DNA of 33,482 bases, taken from positions 1-33,482 of IMG/VR virus record IMGVR_UViG_3300034111_000131; one strand, given 5' to 3'. The notes below the pieces were generated by a model. The model was not told the origin of the DNA and did no database searches. It saw nothing but the letters and a program-made list of their open reading frames with translations. This document shows, in pieces, positions 1 through 8,892 of this stretch. The position numbers were made by a program, and so were the translations under genes. The first letter of the stretch is position 1. Each line of letters opens with the position of its first letter. The stretch is from a virus.

Positions 1-127
1 ATATATTACCTGCATTATCTTTAACTCTAATTACAGTAGTCGCATTTGTTCCCGTGCTTAAATTACGGACATTTAATCCTTCGAATGTAGAATCTATTGT
101 TTTGACAATATCTACGTCAACACTTGG
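1..127. repeat. 127-bp exact terminal direct repeat, left copy
   Basis: These bases are identical to 30024-30150, compared base by base. At the next position the copies differ (C at 128, T at 30151). The repeat begins at the first base of the window and lies inside the tail-fibre gene in both places. A perfect 127-base overlap starting exactly at a sequence end is what a de Bruijn-graph assembler with k = 127 leaves at a branch or circle closure. This part is inference; the identity is seen directly. Confidence 0.97.
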
Positions 128-424
128 CGAACTCGTACCAATCCCCAAGCGGTTGTTAGTTGAGTCCCAAAATAAAGACGAACTCTGCTGCAACACATTC
201 CCCGTACCTTGAAACAATACTCTTCCTATTGTACCCGAAGATATAGGTGTAGTGCCGACTGTTAAGCCTGTTGGCGGTAGCGGTATCGCATCAATGAGTT
301 CTTGACCAGTAATGGACTTAGTAACGTAAGAACCGCCTACAATTGTTGAAACTTCTATTAAATCCGTAGCGTCTAAGTCCGCCCCTTTGGGCGTCATTTG
401 GCTAATTTTCTGCGTTAGGTTCAT
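1..424 (-). CDS. Tail fibre / receptor-binding protein, N-terminal part (runs off the left end)
   Basis: The frame opens at 424 and stays open to the window edge, so only about 141 N-terminal residues are present. They match the N-terminus of the fibre gene at 29110-30450 closely: KISQMTPKGAD, then ATDLIEVSTI, then LFWDSTNNRLGIGT, a phrase typical of Bacteroidota phage and cell-surface fibre proteins. If the sequence is circularised through the 127-bp repeat, this N-terminus joins 30023-29110 in frame to give a 445-residue fibre. The start is chosen because the ATG is directly abutted by the late motif TTTAATATTGTT (425-436). It lies 13 bp downstream of the 149-residue tail gene. The role, host recognition at the tail tip, is inferred from family style and its place after the tape measure. 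Confidence 0.8.
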   Translation of the reverse strand, partial: MNLTQKISQMTPKGADLDATDLIEVSTIVGGSYVTKSITGQELIDAIPLPPTGLTVGTTPISSGTIGRVLFQGTGNVLQQSSSLFWDSTNNRLGIGTSSPSVDVDIVKTIDSTFEGLNVRNLSTGTNATTVIRVKDNAGNI

Positions 425-454
425 AACAATATTAAAATTAATTTGGTTCTTGTT
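425..454 (-). promoter_or_regulatory. Late start-abutting motif, copy 1 (fibre)
   Basis: On the minus strand TTTAATATTGTT runs directly into the fibre ATG, with AACAA exactly 30 nt upstream of the start. The 33 bases ending at this ATG differ at only a few positions from those before the gene starting at 24315. TAATATTG is one base off the Bacteroidota -7 box TAnnTTTG. If used as such, the transcript would start at or next to the ATG. Confidence 0.6.
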
Positions 455-887
455 TAAGCGGTACGGCGCAGTCTGTCCAGTTGTTTACGGCGTAGGTTGC
501 AGTCATTACCCAACCCGCTGCATAGTCTAGTAAGTCGTTATTTAACGGCTCGAAAGTAGGGGTGTCTACTAGGTCAAACGAATAGTTATTCGAGTTTATG
601 AAGTACGTGTATAGGTCGTACAATATTTGTTGGCAGTCGCTTAGAATTACGTTAATATTCGCGCGGTCTTTTTGTATAATGTCGAAACAATAAATTTCAA
701 GTACGAAGTCGTTCGTGTTTTCGGTGGCCAACGCCGTTACGGGGACTATGTAAACAATCGGATATTTCTCATCCTTTGTAGCGAAGTTGAACATTTGTTC
801 TTTAAAGTCCGACCCGACCTTTTTTACTTGAATATGGTTGTCGTAAAACGTTGTTATTTCGTTTATAAGTGCTTGGTAACTTGTCAT
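438..887 (-). CDS. Putative tail-completion/minor tail protein (149 aa)
   Basis: A 149-residue soluble protein of mixed alpha/beta character with no signal peptide or membrane segment. Its C-terminal part (TPTFEPLNNDLLDYAAGWV, about residues 109-127) is tryptophan- and aromatic-rich, as in small siphovirus proteins that cap or complete the tail. The start overlaps the 3' end of the tape-measure gene by 4 bp (ATGA), so the two are translationally coupled in one late operon, and the fibre follows 13 bp further on. The family is not recognised with certainty; tail-terminator or tail-completion function is inferred from size and position between tape measure and fibre. Confidence 0.75.
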   Translation of the reverse strand: MTSYQALINEITTFYDNHIQVKKVGSDFKEQMFNFATKDEKYPIVYIVPVTALATENTNDFVLEIYCFDIIQKDRANINVILSDCQQILYDLYTYFINSNNYSFDLVDTPTFEPLNNDLLDYAAGWVMTATYAVNNWTDCAVPLKQEPN

Positions 888-2920
888 AATTCCGAACCTT
901 GTTTTATTTTATTGATTTTACTTTGCGTGTTTGTTATGTCCGTTTCGCTTACAACCGCTTGAACTACAAAACTAGGCGTAGCGTTTACGCTTTTAAGTTG
1001 TCCCGCCGTGTTTAAGTCGTTGCCTTGACCGAATAGGTTAACCTGCGGTACTATTGACGTAGCGCTTGTAGAACTATCCGAAGACGAAGTATTGCTAGAT
1101 CCCGAAACCGACCCGCTAGGGTTGCTAAGTAATTGCTTAGCCTTAACCATGTTTGTGGTAATTTGTAAGATACCGCTAGCAAACTGAGCCGCACCCGCTA
1201 AGCCACCCGTAACGCCGTTTAAAACGTTTTGTTGTGAAGCCGCTACAAGTCCCGAAATAGCCTTAGCCGTGTCGATGCCTATTTGAATTAAAGCGCTGGC
1301 TTTATTTATTTGTTCGAGTTTCTTTTGGTCTTTTACTACTAAGCTTGTCAAGTTAAGGGCGCTTTGTGCGTAGTCCCCAATTGCTTGTATTCTAGCGTCG
1401 CGTACTTGCTTAGCTTGTTCGATTGCGTCTAGCGCATCTTGCTTTTCTTTTTCTCTAAACCTTTTGTTGATTTCTTCTTCTTTTTCTTTTTGTTCTTGAA
1501 GCAATGTAGTTGCGTCAACACCATACCTTTCGGCTTCGGCTATTAAGTTTTCGTAGTGGTATTTATTCGCTTCGAGTTCACGTTGTTGGTCGCTTAGGCC
1601 AGCTTGGTAAATTTGTTCTTCTATGGCTTCTTGTCTCAAAGCTTCCGAAGTTAAGAAGTCGCTTATTCCTTTTTGCACTTCTTTTTGTCTAGCAAGTTCT
1701 TGGTCGGCAAACGTTTTATTGATTGCAGCAACCTCAATATTTTTAGCCGTTTCTAAGGCCGTTGTATCTTGCTTATATTTCTTAGCTTCTTTAATTAGCG
1801 CGTCGTATTTCGCCGTTGCGTCGTCTACTTCTTTTTGTTGTTGTGTTTTACCTGAGTCGGACACTAATTTATTGGCCGCTGCGATTTCTTTTTGAATAGC
1901 CGTTTTGCCTTCTTTGTACGCTTTAGCCGCTGCCTCTGCTCTAGACTTTGCCGCTTCTGCGTCTTTTTCCGCTTGCACTTTTGCCGCGTCCGCTTCTTCT
2001 TTTGCGGCTTTGTTTATAATAACTTTGCGGTCTATTTGCGCTTGTTTTATTAGCGCGTTTTCGTCTTTAAGTTGTTTCTTAAGTCTGGCTCTTTCTTGCT
2101 CGGCTAAAGTACCGCGCTTGTCCCCCAATTCTTTGAGGTCTTTTTCGGTTTGTTTTAAACGTTTTTTAGCTTCACGTTCGGTTACTTTCGTCTTTTCAAT
2201 TTCTAAGTCCGTCGTTTCTTTTCCTAAGGATTGAGCAAGCTGAATTTCTTGCTCTATTCCTTTGCTTTGTTCTTCGGCCCTTTCTTTAGACGAAGCTATT
2301 ATTTTTTCGTTATTCGCTTTGACCTTTTCCGCCGCGTCATCCGATGCAGCCGTACTCAATCCCAACCATTCCGTAAGTTGTTTAAATCCTTCGATCAATG
2401 GCTTAAGCGCTGCGTTAATAGCGTTGAAAATTTTATCGAGTACCCCTATCTTTTTTAGGAACGAACCAATTGCCACAACTATGGCCACAATAACGGCGGC
2501 AAGTAGAAATATTGGATTTGCGAGTATTTGAACGCCTAGTTTAACGAAAGCCCCGCCAAGTGTTTTAATAGTCCCTGTAATGCCTTTAATTGCCGTAGAA
2601 ATGTCCGCTTTACCAATCTTACCTAAGTTGTTCGCGAAGACTTGCGACTTTTGGCTTGCTTCTTCAAAGTCCAAAGACATCAAAGAATCTCGAATACCGC
2701 CAAATGAGTTGCTAATTTGTTCGAACTTAGAACCCGAAGCAAAGACATTGACCGCGTCGTTTGCGTCTTTTATTCGGTCGGAAAGTTCACCCGCTTTTTG
2801 GGCGAGCATTTCCATTTGTTTCGGGTCGGTGGCGGCGGCTATTTCAGCTTTTAGGCTTCGTAGCTCGGCTTTCATTGAGCCAATACCCGTAAGTTTTAAA
2901 GGAATTTGTACTTCGTTCAT
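884..2920 (-). CDS. Tape measure protein
   Basis: A 678-residue protein dominated by long Ala/Lys/Glu-rich heptad coiled coil (roughly residues 195-505) with one strongly hydrophobic segment at about 130-155 (ANPIFLLAAVIVAIVVAIG). The C-terminus (about 505-678) is Ala/Gly/Ser-rich, ending in a low-complexity SGSSNTSSSDSS stretch. This layout is characteristic of phage tape measures, which set tail length and sit inside the tube. At the usual 0.15 nm per residue the tail would be about 100 nm, consistent with a siphovirus; that figure is an estimate. The ATG at 2920 is directly abutted by the late motif TTAATATTGTT. The 3' end overlaps the next gene by 4 bp. Confidence 0.93.
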   Translation of the reverse strand: MNEVQIPLKLTGIGSMKAELRSLKAEIAAATDPKQMEMLAQKAGELSDRIKDANDAVNVFASGSKFEQISNSFGGIRDSLMSLDFEEASQKSQVFANNLGKIGKADISTAIKGITGTIKTLGGAFVKLGVQILANPIFLLAAVIVAIVVAIGSFLKKIGVLDKIFNAINAALKPLIEGFKQLTEWLGLSTAASDDAAEKVKANNEKIIASSKERAEEQSKGIEQEIQLAQSLGKETTDLEIEKTKVTEREAKKRLKQTEKDLKELGDKRGTLAEQERARLKKQLKDENALIKQAQIDRKVIINKAAKEEADAAKVQAEKDAEAAKSRAEAAAKAYKEGKTAIQKEIAAANKLVSDSGKTQQQKEVDDATAKYDALIKEAKKYKQDTTALETAKNIEVAAINKTFADQELARQKEVQKGISDFLTSEALRQEAIEEQIYQAGLSDQQRELEANKYHYENLIAEAERYGVDATTLLQEQKEKEEEINKRFREKEKQDALDAIEQAKQVRDARIQAIGDYAQSALNLTSLVVKDQKKLEQINKASALIQIGIDTAKAISGLVAASQQNVLNGVTGGLAGAAQFASGILQITTNMVKAKQLLSNPSGSVSGSSNTSSSDSSTSATSIVPQVNLFGQGNDLNTAGQLKSVNATPSFVVQAVVSETDITNTQSKINKIKQGSEL

Positions 2921-2950
2921 AACAATATTAAGGCTAGTAAATTCTTATTT
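2921..2950 (-). promoter_or_regulatory. Late start-abutting motif, copy 2 (tape measure)
   Basis: CTTAATATTGTT abuts the tape-measure ATG on the minus strand. At the position of the upstream AACAA box this copy has AAATA, a weaker match. The motif fills the 13-bp gap between the two tail genes and extends into the end of the upstream gene. Confidence 0.5.
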
Positions 2951-5639
2951 CTAGGGTTGTGTTATTTAGTATTGCGTCTGTATGCTGGTGGTTCTGGGTG
3001 TTTGTGGTTTTTACGACTATATCCCCGTCCGTGTTTATAAAGGCGCTACACAAATGGTCATGCTCGTTACTATTAATAATTACAAAAGTATACAAAGCCT
3101 CGAAAGGGCTTGTAGGTGTTCCTAAGTATTGGCCTTGTAAAGTTCGAGTCCAAGTTACTGGGCCTATGTTATTGCTTAATTCAATAGCCGTAGGGGCGTT
3201 AGTTCCTACTTGGGTAAGGTTTACAACGTAAGTAGAAGTTTGAGCCGCTGCGCCGTTTATTCGAGGCGTAATTATTCCGTCTTCGTCTAGAGTTTGTCCG
3301 TTGCCGATTACAATACCTCGAACGCCTTGCGCTATGGTGTTACCGCGTCCGTAAACCGAAACGTGCGCGCCTTCAAGAATTACGTTACCCGAAATAGTAG
3401 ACGACCTAAGAACGGAATCTAACGCCGCCTCAGTCGTTGGGCTAGGCGTAGGGTTGCCCGTGTTTGAAATAAAAGGCGCTAATTCTAATTCGCTATCCGC
3501 GCTTATAAGTTCGACCTTTGTTAAGCCTTCCGTGTTTGCGTTGTAATCAATTACTCGGTTAATATTCCACCAACTATTGTCTATTCGGATTTTGTCGCTA
3601 AGCTTTAAGCCGTGAATGTCGTTTTCTGTCAACTTGAAAAACGCGGTTAACATTTTACCCTCGTTAATTTGGTTAATAGTACGACGCCAATACAGGTTAT
3701 AAAGCGTGTTATTGGTTAACGTTTGAGGGTTGTAATAGTAGAAGTCGCACGTTCCGAAGTTAATGTCAAAGCTAGGCGTTAGCGCGTTGTCGAAATGCGT
3801 AATAGCTGGGTAAGTAGTTACGCCGTAAGTACCCGTTAAGCCCCCGTCGATTATGTCGTAAGATCCGCAAGATTGTTCGCCGCCGTCGTAAAGTATTCTT
3901 ATGTTCGTCTTTGGGGCTTGTCCGTCAATCATTGGCACAACCGCACCGAATGTAGTTTGGGCTATTGGCGTAGGGCTAAAGATTAGTTCTTTCGTGTCCA
4001 CGTCTTTGACATACTCCGAGTTAAAAATATATTCTTGTTGTCCGTATATTTCGCGGGTAGCTTCAAAATACAACGTGTTCGGCGTGTCGTTATCTTGTTT
4101 GTAGGTTAAGATAAGGCGCTTGTTTGAAACGTCGGGTAGGAACTCTAGGTTTTGTTCGCGGTCTTTTGCTAGTTTATAAGTCCAGTCTTTCTGCGCTCCG
4201 TTGTCGTAATATTCGTCGCGGTGCGTTAATATTATATTGTTAGGTTGGTTCGGGTCTACGTCAACGTATAGGTTATACATTTGAAAGACGGACTTAACAA
4301 AGTCGCTTTGCTTAATCTTTACGGGAACGTATTGGTTCATGGTAACGAACCCGCCTATTGGTTGGGTATTACTATTCGGGATTATTTCTAGTTTAATATC
4401 CGTAATGTCTATGTTAATGTCTACACGCGTATTGACACCCCCAGCAGTTTGCCAATAATGCAAGTTGTTTTGCATTTGTGACGAAATACCCGCTCTAATC
4501 TTTAGAAGGTCGCCCGCCGTAATGTAACCACTGGGCGTTGTTACACCAACGTTTGCATAAGCGCCGTAAATTGTGTTGCCGCTAGGTATGTAGCTATCTA
4601 TTAAAATAGGCGTTAAATTGGCTATGCTGCCCGTAATGTTTGTGGCCCTTAGGTATGGGTAAAAATAACGCGGTATTGGCGCGTAAGCCCCTAGAGTTGT
4701 ATTATAAAAAACTGGCCTTACTGGGTTTGCCCCCGTGTTGTTGAAAACAATATTATAGGTAATATTAAACTTAAATTCGTAAGACTGCGAAGCCGCTGGG
4801 TCTACGTCCGTCGGTGCGGTGTACTCGCCCGTTACTGGGTCAAAGATACCTTGCGTGTCTAAGATTTCCGTCCAGTTGTCTAGTTGTTCCCAAAACGGAA
4901 TAAATGATCCCGTTGCAGGTTGAGCATTGGTAGTTGTGTAAGTGTTTTCTGCTAGAACTTTGTAGTCCGTCCAGTCAATTTGGTTTTCGTCGCCGTTGTA
5001 AGGAATTAGCAATTTATCGAACCTAGCGTTTTGTAAGTCCGTCCATGTGTAGGTAAAGCCTGCGTTGGCAAAGATGCGGTCGAAATAAGTCTTCGCGTAA
5101 ATAGCGGGCTTAATTTGGCGCACGTTATAAAGGGCGTCCGTGTCGTAAGGTAAGACGTATTTATAGCCGTTGGCTTGCGTAAATCCGAAGCTTGCAATAA
5201 TCGATGTAGAGTTACTAAAATGGTTAAGGTCGCTAAAGTCTAGGTCGGTAAGTTCTGCGTTTGTTATGGCCGTGAATAACTCAGCTTTTGTGTCTTTAAT
5301 TAGAACCTCGTAGTTTACAATTTGTTCGTGCGCGTCCGTAAGTTGGGACTTGTTTACGGAAATCAATTGTAAGACGGCGTTTTCCATAATTACCACGTCG
5401 TTCTGCATAACTTGGCAATACGTCAACTGCGAAACGTCAAACGTACCCGCGTCGATGTTTACGTCGTAATAGTGATTAAGAAGCTGGTTATTGTTGTCCG
5501 TTCCCGCTAAGACAATAGTCTTTGAGAATGTCCCCGTTCGTTTGGTTATGTCTCTAATTTCACCAACGGAAAAGGTAAGCGGAAAGCTAACGTCTTGGCG
5601 CACGTCTAGAACGCCCGTGTCTAGAATTATTTTAACCAT
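2934..5639 (-). CDS. Large tail/baseplate-associated protein (901 aa)
   Basis: A 901-residue protein rich in Asn, Thr, Tyr and beta-strand character with no membrane segment, as expected of a phage tail-tip or baseplate protein. The C-terminal third carries a glycine-rich HVSVYGRGNTIAQGVRGI stretch (about residues 758-775) and a His-rich end (EHDH, NHQH), reminiscent of metal-binding or beta-helical tip segments. It lies immediately upstream of the tape measure in transcription order and overlaps the 489-residue tail gene by 8 bp. No specific enzymatic motif was recognised. Tail-tip/adsorption apparatus is inferred from size, composition and position; a host-receptor role is equally possible. 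Confidence 0.75.
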   Translation of the reverse strand: MVKIILDTGVLDVRQDVSFPLTFSVGEIRDITKRTGTFSKTIVLAGTDNNNQLLNHYYDVNIDAGTFDVSQLTYCQVMQNDVVIMENAVLQLISVNKSQLTDAHEQIVNYEVLIKDTKAELFTAITNAELTDLDFSDLNHFSNSTSIIASFGFTQANGYKYVLPYDTDALYNVRQIKPAIYAKTYFDRIFANAGFTYTWTDLQNARFDKLLIPYNGDENQIDWTDYKVLAENTYTTTNAQPATGSFIPFWEQLDNWTEILDTQGIFDPVTGEYTAPTDVDPAASQSYEFKFNITYNIVFNNTGANPVRPVFYNTTLGAYAPIPRYFYPYLRATNITGSIANLTPILIDSYIPSGNTIYGAYANVGVTTPSGYITAGDLLKIRAGISSQMQNNLHYWQTAGGVNTRVDINIDITDIKLEIIPNSNTQPIGGFVTMNQYVPVKIKQSDFVKSVFQMYNLYVDVDPNQPNNIILTHRDEYYDNGAQKDWTYKLAKDREQNLEFLPDVSNKRLILTYKQDNDTPNTLYFEATREIYGQQEYIFNSEYVKDVDTKELIFSPTPIAQTTFGAVVPMIDGQAPKTNIRILYDGGEQSCGSYDIIDGGLTGTYGVTTYPAITHFDNALTPSFDINFGTCDFYYYNPQTLTNNTLYNLYWRRTINQINEGKMLTAFFKLTENDIHGLKLSDKIRIDNSWWNINRVIDYNANTEGLTKVELISADSELELAPFISNTGNPTPSPTTEAALDSVLRSSTISGNVILEGAHVSVYGRGNTIAQGVRGIVIGNGQTLDEDGIITPRINGAAAQTSTYVVNLTQVGTNAPTAIELSNNIGPVTWTRTLQGQYLGTPTSPFEALYTFVIINSNEHDHLCSAFINTDGDIVVKTTNTQNHQHTDAILNNTTLEIRIY

Positions 5640-7101
5640 TGATTGCGTCGTTATTTGCTAGCTTAACAACTAGGCTTTGTTTGATTAGGTTCTTGTTACG
5701 TTGCTTGAAGACTTCGTAAGAGTTGTTTGTAACAATTACGGGTAGGTAATTTGTTGACTCAGGTACACGCACGGGGCATCCGTTTTCGTCTATTACTGGA
5801 ACGCCGTCTTCGGTTGTTAGGTAAGTGACAAGCTTAAAGAATACTTGAGGGCTAGTTACTAGTTCTTCGAAATAAGTAGCCATGTTTTCGGTCATCCAGT
5901 TACTATTTAATTCTAGCGTCTTTACGACGTTTATGTTGAACGTGCTAAACCCAAACTCTTCGTAATTGTAGTTCCATTCGCCACCGCTTACGTAGCCTTG
6001 TACGTCTTTATTGTATTCGTCGCGTTGTACTTCGCCACGTTCGTAGCTTTTAAGCTGAAACGCAAAGCTTGACCATGAACCCATACGATCCAAAAAGCAA
6101 AGGTGGTATTCGTTAATTTGAACGCGTCGGTCTAAATTGACGCGGTACTTTACGGAACTTTGCCCAGAGTCGTCGTACCAAAATTCGTAATAGGTTGTGT
6201 CGGGTTTGATTAGCGGTAACGTACCAACGCCCGCCGTAAGTATTCCCGCGTTGTTAGGGCCTACTGCTACGCCTTCAATAGTTGTGTTATTTGTAAGGAA
6301 TTTATAAAGAATGTCGCCGTTCGAGTTTTCAAAGACTATTTTCTTACCTATTCGGCCTCGAATGTTAAGCCAAAGGTCTTGACCTATGGTTGCGCTAAAT
6401 TCCGTTTGAGGTTGGTTTGTAAGCCAAAGCTTTGTAATGCCGTTAGGGTTGTACGTGTCTTGGTCGTACGTAGGGAACTCAATAAAGCGCCTAGCCCCGT
6501 TAAAAACGTTCTTAGTCGAAAAGGTAGTTATGTCGTACGTTACTACTTTGCGGTTATCCGCATAGGTAACCGACCCGTCTATGTTTGCATCGGTAACGCT
6601 AGACCACGCCACGTTAACTTCAAACCATGTAGCGCTAGAGTTGGTAACCGAATGTAAGCCTTCGAGTAACGGGTTAGCCGTACCGCCGTCCGCTTGCGCT
6701 ATGTTTATTTGGTCGCCTATTGCAAACGTGTTTGAAACGTTCACTCGAACAAAGCCACCTGAGTTGGTAAGCGCTGAGGTGTAATTGAACTGCGCTAAGT
6801 ATTCTTCGCCCGTCTTTAACGTAAAAGGATAGTAGCTATTTGCCGCGTCGTAGTCCGTTGTTATTGTAGGTTGGAAATCCCAACTAACGTAAGAACTAAG
6901 GAACTTAGATAGGTCAAGTTCGCCGTAACCCGTTCCGTAGGTAGGTAAGACCTTGAAGCGTCCGATTAGGGTCGCGCCGTTGTATACGTCGAAAATGTAC
7001 TTGAAGCCGTCGAGGTTCTTGTTAGTCGAGTCGACTAAAAACTTTACGGGGTTGTAAGCGGGTGTAAAGCTTTGGGGTTGTGCTATTATTGATTGTGCCA
7101 T
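5632..7101 (-). CDS. Tail structural protein (489 aa)
   Basis: A 489-residue beta-rich protein with many Tyr/Phe/Asn residues and no signal peptide, hydrophobic helix or catalytic motif seen. It starts 28 bp after the large terminase stop, and its 3' end overlaps the 901-residue tail gene. The ATG at 7101 is directly abutted by a variant of the late motif, TTAATATAGTT, which supports this start and suggests that the tail operon has its own signal separate from the packaging genes. The family is not recognised. A tail or baseplate component is inferred from composition and from placement between terminase and tape measure. Confidence 0.75.
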   Translation of the reverse strand: MAQSIIAQPQSFTPAYNPVKFLVDSTNKNLDGFKYIFDVYNGATLIGRFKVLPTYGTGYGELDLSKFLSSYVSWDFQPTITTDYDAANSYYPFTLKTGEEYLAQFNYTSALTNSGGFVRVNVSNTFAIGDQINIAQADGGTANPLLEGLHSVTNSSATWFEVNVAWSSVTDANIDGSVTYADNRKVVTYDITTFSTKNVFNGARRFIEFPTYDQDTYNPNGITKLWLTNQPQTEFSATIGQDLWLNIRGRIGKKIVFENSNGDILYKFLTNNTTIEGVAVGPNNAGILTAGVGTLPLIKPDTTYYEFWYDDSGQSSVKYRVNLDRRVQINEYHLCFLDRMGSWSSFAFQLKSYERGEVQRDEYNKDVQGYVSGGEWNYNYEEFGFSTFNINVVKTLELNSNWMTENMATYFEELVTSPQVFFKLVTYLTTEDGVPVIDENGCPVRVPESTNYLPVIVTNNSYEVFKQRNKNLIKQSLVVKLANNDAING

Positions 7102-7131
7102 AACTATATTAATTTGCGCCCGTCTTTAATT
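7102..7131 (-). promoter_or_regulatory. Late start-abutting motif, copy 3 (tail operon)
   Basis: AAATTAATATAGTT abuts the ATG of the 489-residue tail gene, in the gap after the large terminase. It differs from the consensus TAATATTGTT at one position (A for T). The AACAA box position reads AATTA. Confidence 0.5.
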
Positions 7132-8281
7132 AGAAAGCAAAGTAGGCGTCGTCGGTAAAGTATTGTTCTTTTATGTAGGTTGTCGCGTACCTAGTGGCGT
7201 CCATTGCGTCGTCGTAAAGCTTAACAGGTTCGTCTAAGATTTGGTCGCCCATTTTTTTCCACTTGTAATTCTGGTATTCTTTCTTTAAGTGTTCGTTTTC
7301 AAGACAAAAGACCCCGAAGGTTTTAATGTTGTCGATACCTTTCTTCACTGACTTGTTCGCATTTAGAACATTGTAACCCGCGTTGTTCATTTCGGCTATA
7401 ATTTCGGGGCGTGCGTAGTCGGCAATTATTTCCGTTTCTTTCTCGATGTTTAGGTCAGCTAGGCGGTCTATAAGGTTCGAGGTTGTTAGGTAGCTTTCGT
7501 AAATTACGGGTTCTATGAAAATGTCTTTCTCATGCCAATAGACGCGCACTAACGCGGTCGGGTGATTGTAACCAAAGTCTAAGCCATAGACGAACTGCGT
7601 AAAGCGTGAAGGCCTGTGAAGTGCAAATGTCCAGTTTGAGTAAATATTGCTTTTGCTTATAGCCTTTTCACCTAGCGCGTAGATTTGGTAAAGGTCGGCG
7701 TCTGTTCTTTTTAGGTCTTCAATCGTTCGTTTGATACTATCAGGCAAAAACGGGTTGTCTTTGTACGTGGACTTTATTAGTACACTTTCTTCTTTTGGTA
7801 GTTCATAAAGCCAGCTATTCGACTCTGAGGGGTTGTAGTCAAAAATCATTTTGAACTCAGTACGCATATTCAGCTGCAAAAAGTCTTCATAGAATAATTC
7901 GTTCGCCTCGTTACACCATGCTATAGAGCGCTTGCGGCCGCGCACCTTTTGCTCGTCATCTAACGAAAAAAATTCAACCATAGACCCATTTGGAAAGGTG
8001 TACGTGTTTGACGACATATTGTGGCTATTCTTGTCGTAGATACCAGACTCTTTAAGGACCTCGAAGAAGTCACGCATAGCCGTAGACTTTAGGGCGTTTA
8101 ATGTCTTACGAATAATCGAAACGACCACGCCTTTGTTCTGTAGGCAATAGACTAGAATAAGCTGGCAAAGCGAGTAGGTCTTACTTGAACGCGAACCCCC
8201 TTCGTTAATGATAAAACGCGCCTCGTTATTGTAAAGCGCGTCGTAGTTACGTTCAAAGACTATTGTACTCTTTAGTTCCAT
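7130..8281 (-). CDS. terL: Terminase large subunit
   Basis: The DNA-packaging motor ATPase and headful nuclease, 383 residues. Walker A is GGSRSSKT (28-35); the Walker B region is IAWCNEANE (120-128) with adjacent acidic residues. The RNase H-like nuclease carries its acidic triad at GLDFGY (D235), IADYA (D288) and YDDAMDATRYA near 360. This is the PBSX/Terminase_3-type architecture. It follows the small subunit with a 1-bp gap. A homologue with about four in five identical residues (by eye) but different synonymous codons is at 30480-31640. In the main phage tail genes follow directly, and the portal is some 13 kb away around the circle. This is a less usual order than terminase-portal-capsid. 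Confidence 0.96.
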   Translation of the reverse strand: MELKSTIVFERNYDALYNNEARFIINEGGSRSSKTYSLCQLILVYCLQNKGVVVSIIRKTLNALKSTAMRDFFEVLKESGIYDKNSHNMSSNTYTFPNGSMVEFFSLDDEQKVRGRKRSIAWCNEANELFYEDFLQLNMRTEFKMIFDYNPSESNSWLYELPKEESVLIKSTYKDNPFLPDSIKRTIEDLKRTDADLYQIYALGEKAISKSNIYSNWTFALHRPSRFTQFVYGLDFGYNHPTALVRVYWHEKDIFIEPVIYESYLTTSNLIDRLADLNIEKETEIIADYARPEIIAEMNNAGYNVLNANKSVKKGIDNIKTFGVFCLENEHLKKEYQNYKWKKMGDQILDEPVKLYDDAMDATRYATTYIKEQYFTDDAYFAF

Positions 8282-8282
8282 G

Positions 8283-8714
8283 TTACTCTAGTTCTTTGGT
8301 GTCGGGTCTAATAATGCTTATTTTGATTTCGTTTATGTTTTCGCCGTTACTTGTTACGTCCGTCTTTTCGGTTAACGCATTTAGTCGGGCTACGATATTC
8401 TGTTGGTACTGCCCAACGAGCGCCCCTTCGACTTGGTCGTTTCGGATTTCTTCTTTAATACGCGTAACGATACTAATAAATGCGTCGAACACCCCCCCGA
8501 CGTTGTACCAATAATTATTTATTTCTTGGCCTTGTTTATTGCAATACGTTTTAAAGCCGTCAATTGTAAGGGGTGGCACGTGTTCTTCGTACAATACTCC
8601 TTTATTGGTTGCCTTTGGTACTTTACGGGTACGGCTCTTTGTTTCTATTACGTAGTTTTCGAATAGGGTGTAAAGTTCTTCTGGTTCTTTTAAGTGTCTA
8701 GGCCTTCCTGCCAT
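8283..8714 (-). CDS. terS: Terminase small subunit
   Basis: A 143-residue protein beginning MAGRPRHLKEPEELYTLFENY, a basic N-terminal start typical of Bacteroidota phage small terminases, followed by a helical middle with TIDGFKTYCNKQG and an ARLNALTEKTDVTS segment toward the C-terminus. It should recognise the phage DNA and recruit the large subunit. The assignment rests on its position 1 bp upstream of terL and on a colinear homologue at 31719-32147, also next to a terL. It overlaps the preceding 64-residue gene by 17 bp. No cos or pac site could be identified from the sequence alone. Confidence 0.88.
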   Translation of the reverse strand: MAGRPRHLKEPEELYTLFENYVIETKSRTRKVPKATNKGVLYEEHVPPLTIDGFKTYCNKQGQEINNYWYNVGGVFDAFISIVTRIKEEIRNDQVEGALVGQYQQNIVARLNALTEKTDVTSNGENINEIKISIIRPDTKELE

Positions 8715-8892
8715 TGTTCGTGTTTTTAAAGTGGTCTAAAAAGTCGTCTTCGCTTACAAACTCAATACAAAGTAAGCCTTCTTGGTCTGTCAAGTACAAA
8801 ACATAATGCACCCCGTCGCGTTCTAGCTGGTCTTGTATTGCTGAACAATAAGCGGCCATGTTTTTACCCATGTCTACGACTGCGTATTTCAT
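8698..8892 (-). CDS. Hypothetical protein, 64 aa
   Basis: A small acidic soluble protein, ending KNTNNGRKA, with no recognised domain. It is embedded between two conserved genes: its start overlaps the previous stop by 4 bp and its end overlaps terS by 17 bp, good evidence for a translated gene in this operon. In the homologous block at the right end, terS follows the preceding gene directly and this gene is absent, so it is an accessory insertion or a loss between relatives. Confidence 0.7.
   Translation of the reverse strand: MKYAVVDMGKNMAAYCSAIQDQLERDGVHYVLYLTDQEGLLCIEFVSEDDFLDHFKNTNNGRKA

Noticed and set aside
1510-2954. Plus-strand open frames across the tape measure gene
   Set aside because: They mirror the low-complexity Ala/Lys/Glu codons of the tape measure; Ser/Phe/Leu-rich translations are typical antisense shadows.
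4746-4755. A further TAATATTGTT copy inside the 901-residue tail gene
   Set aside because: It is not followed by a start codon and lies within coding sequence; treated as a chance AT-rich match.
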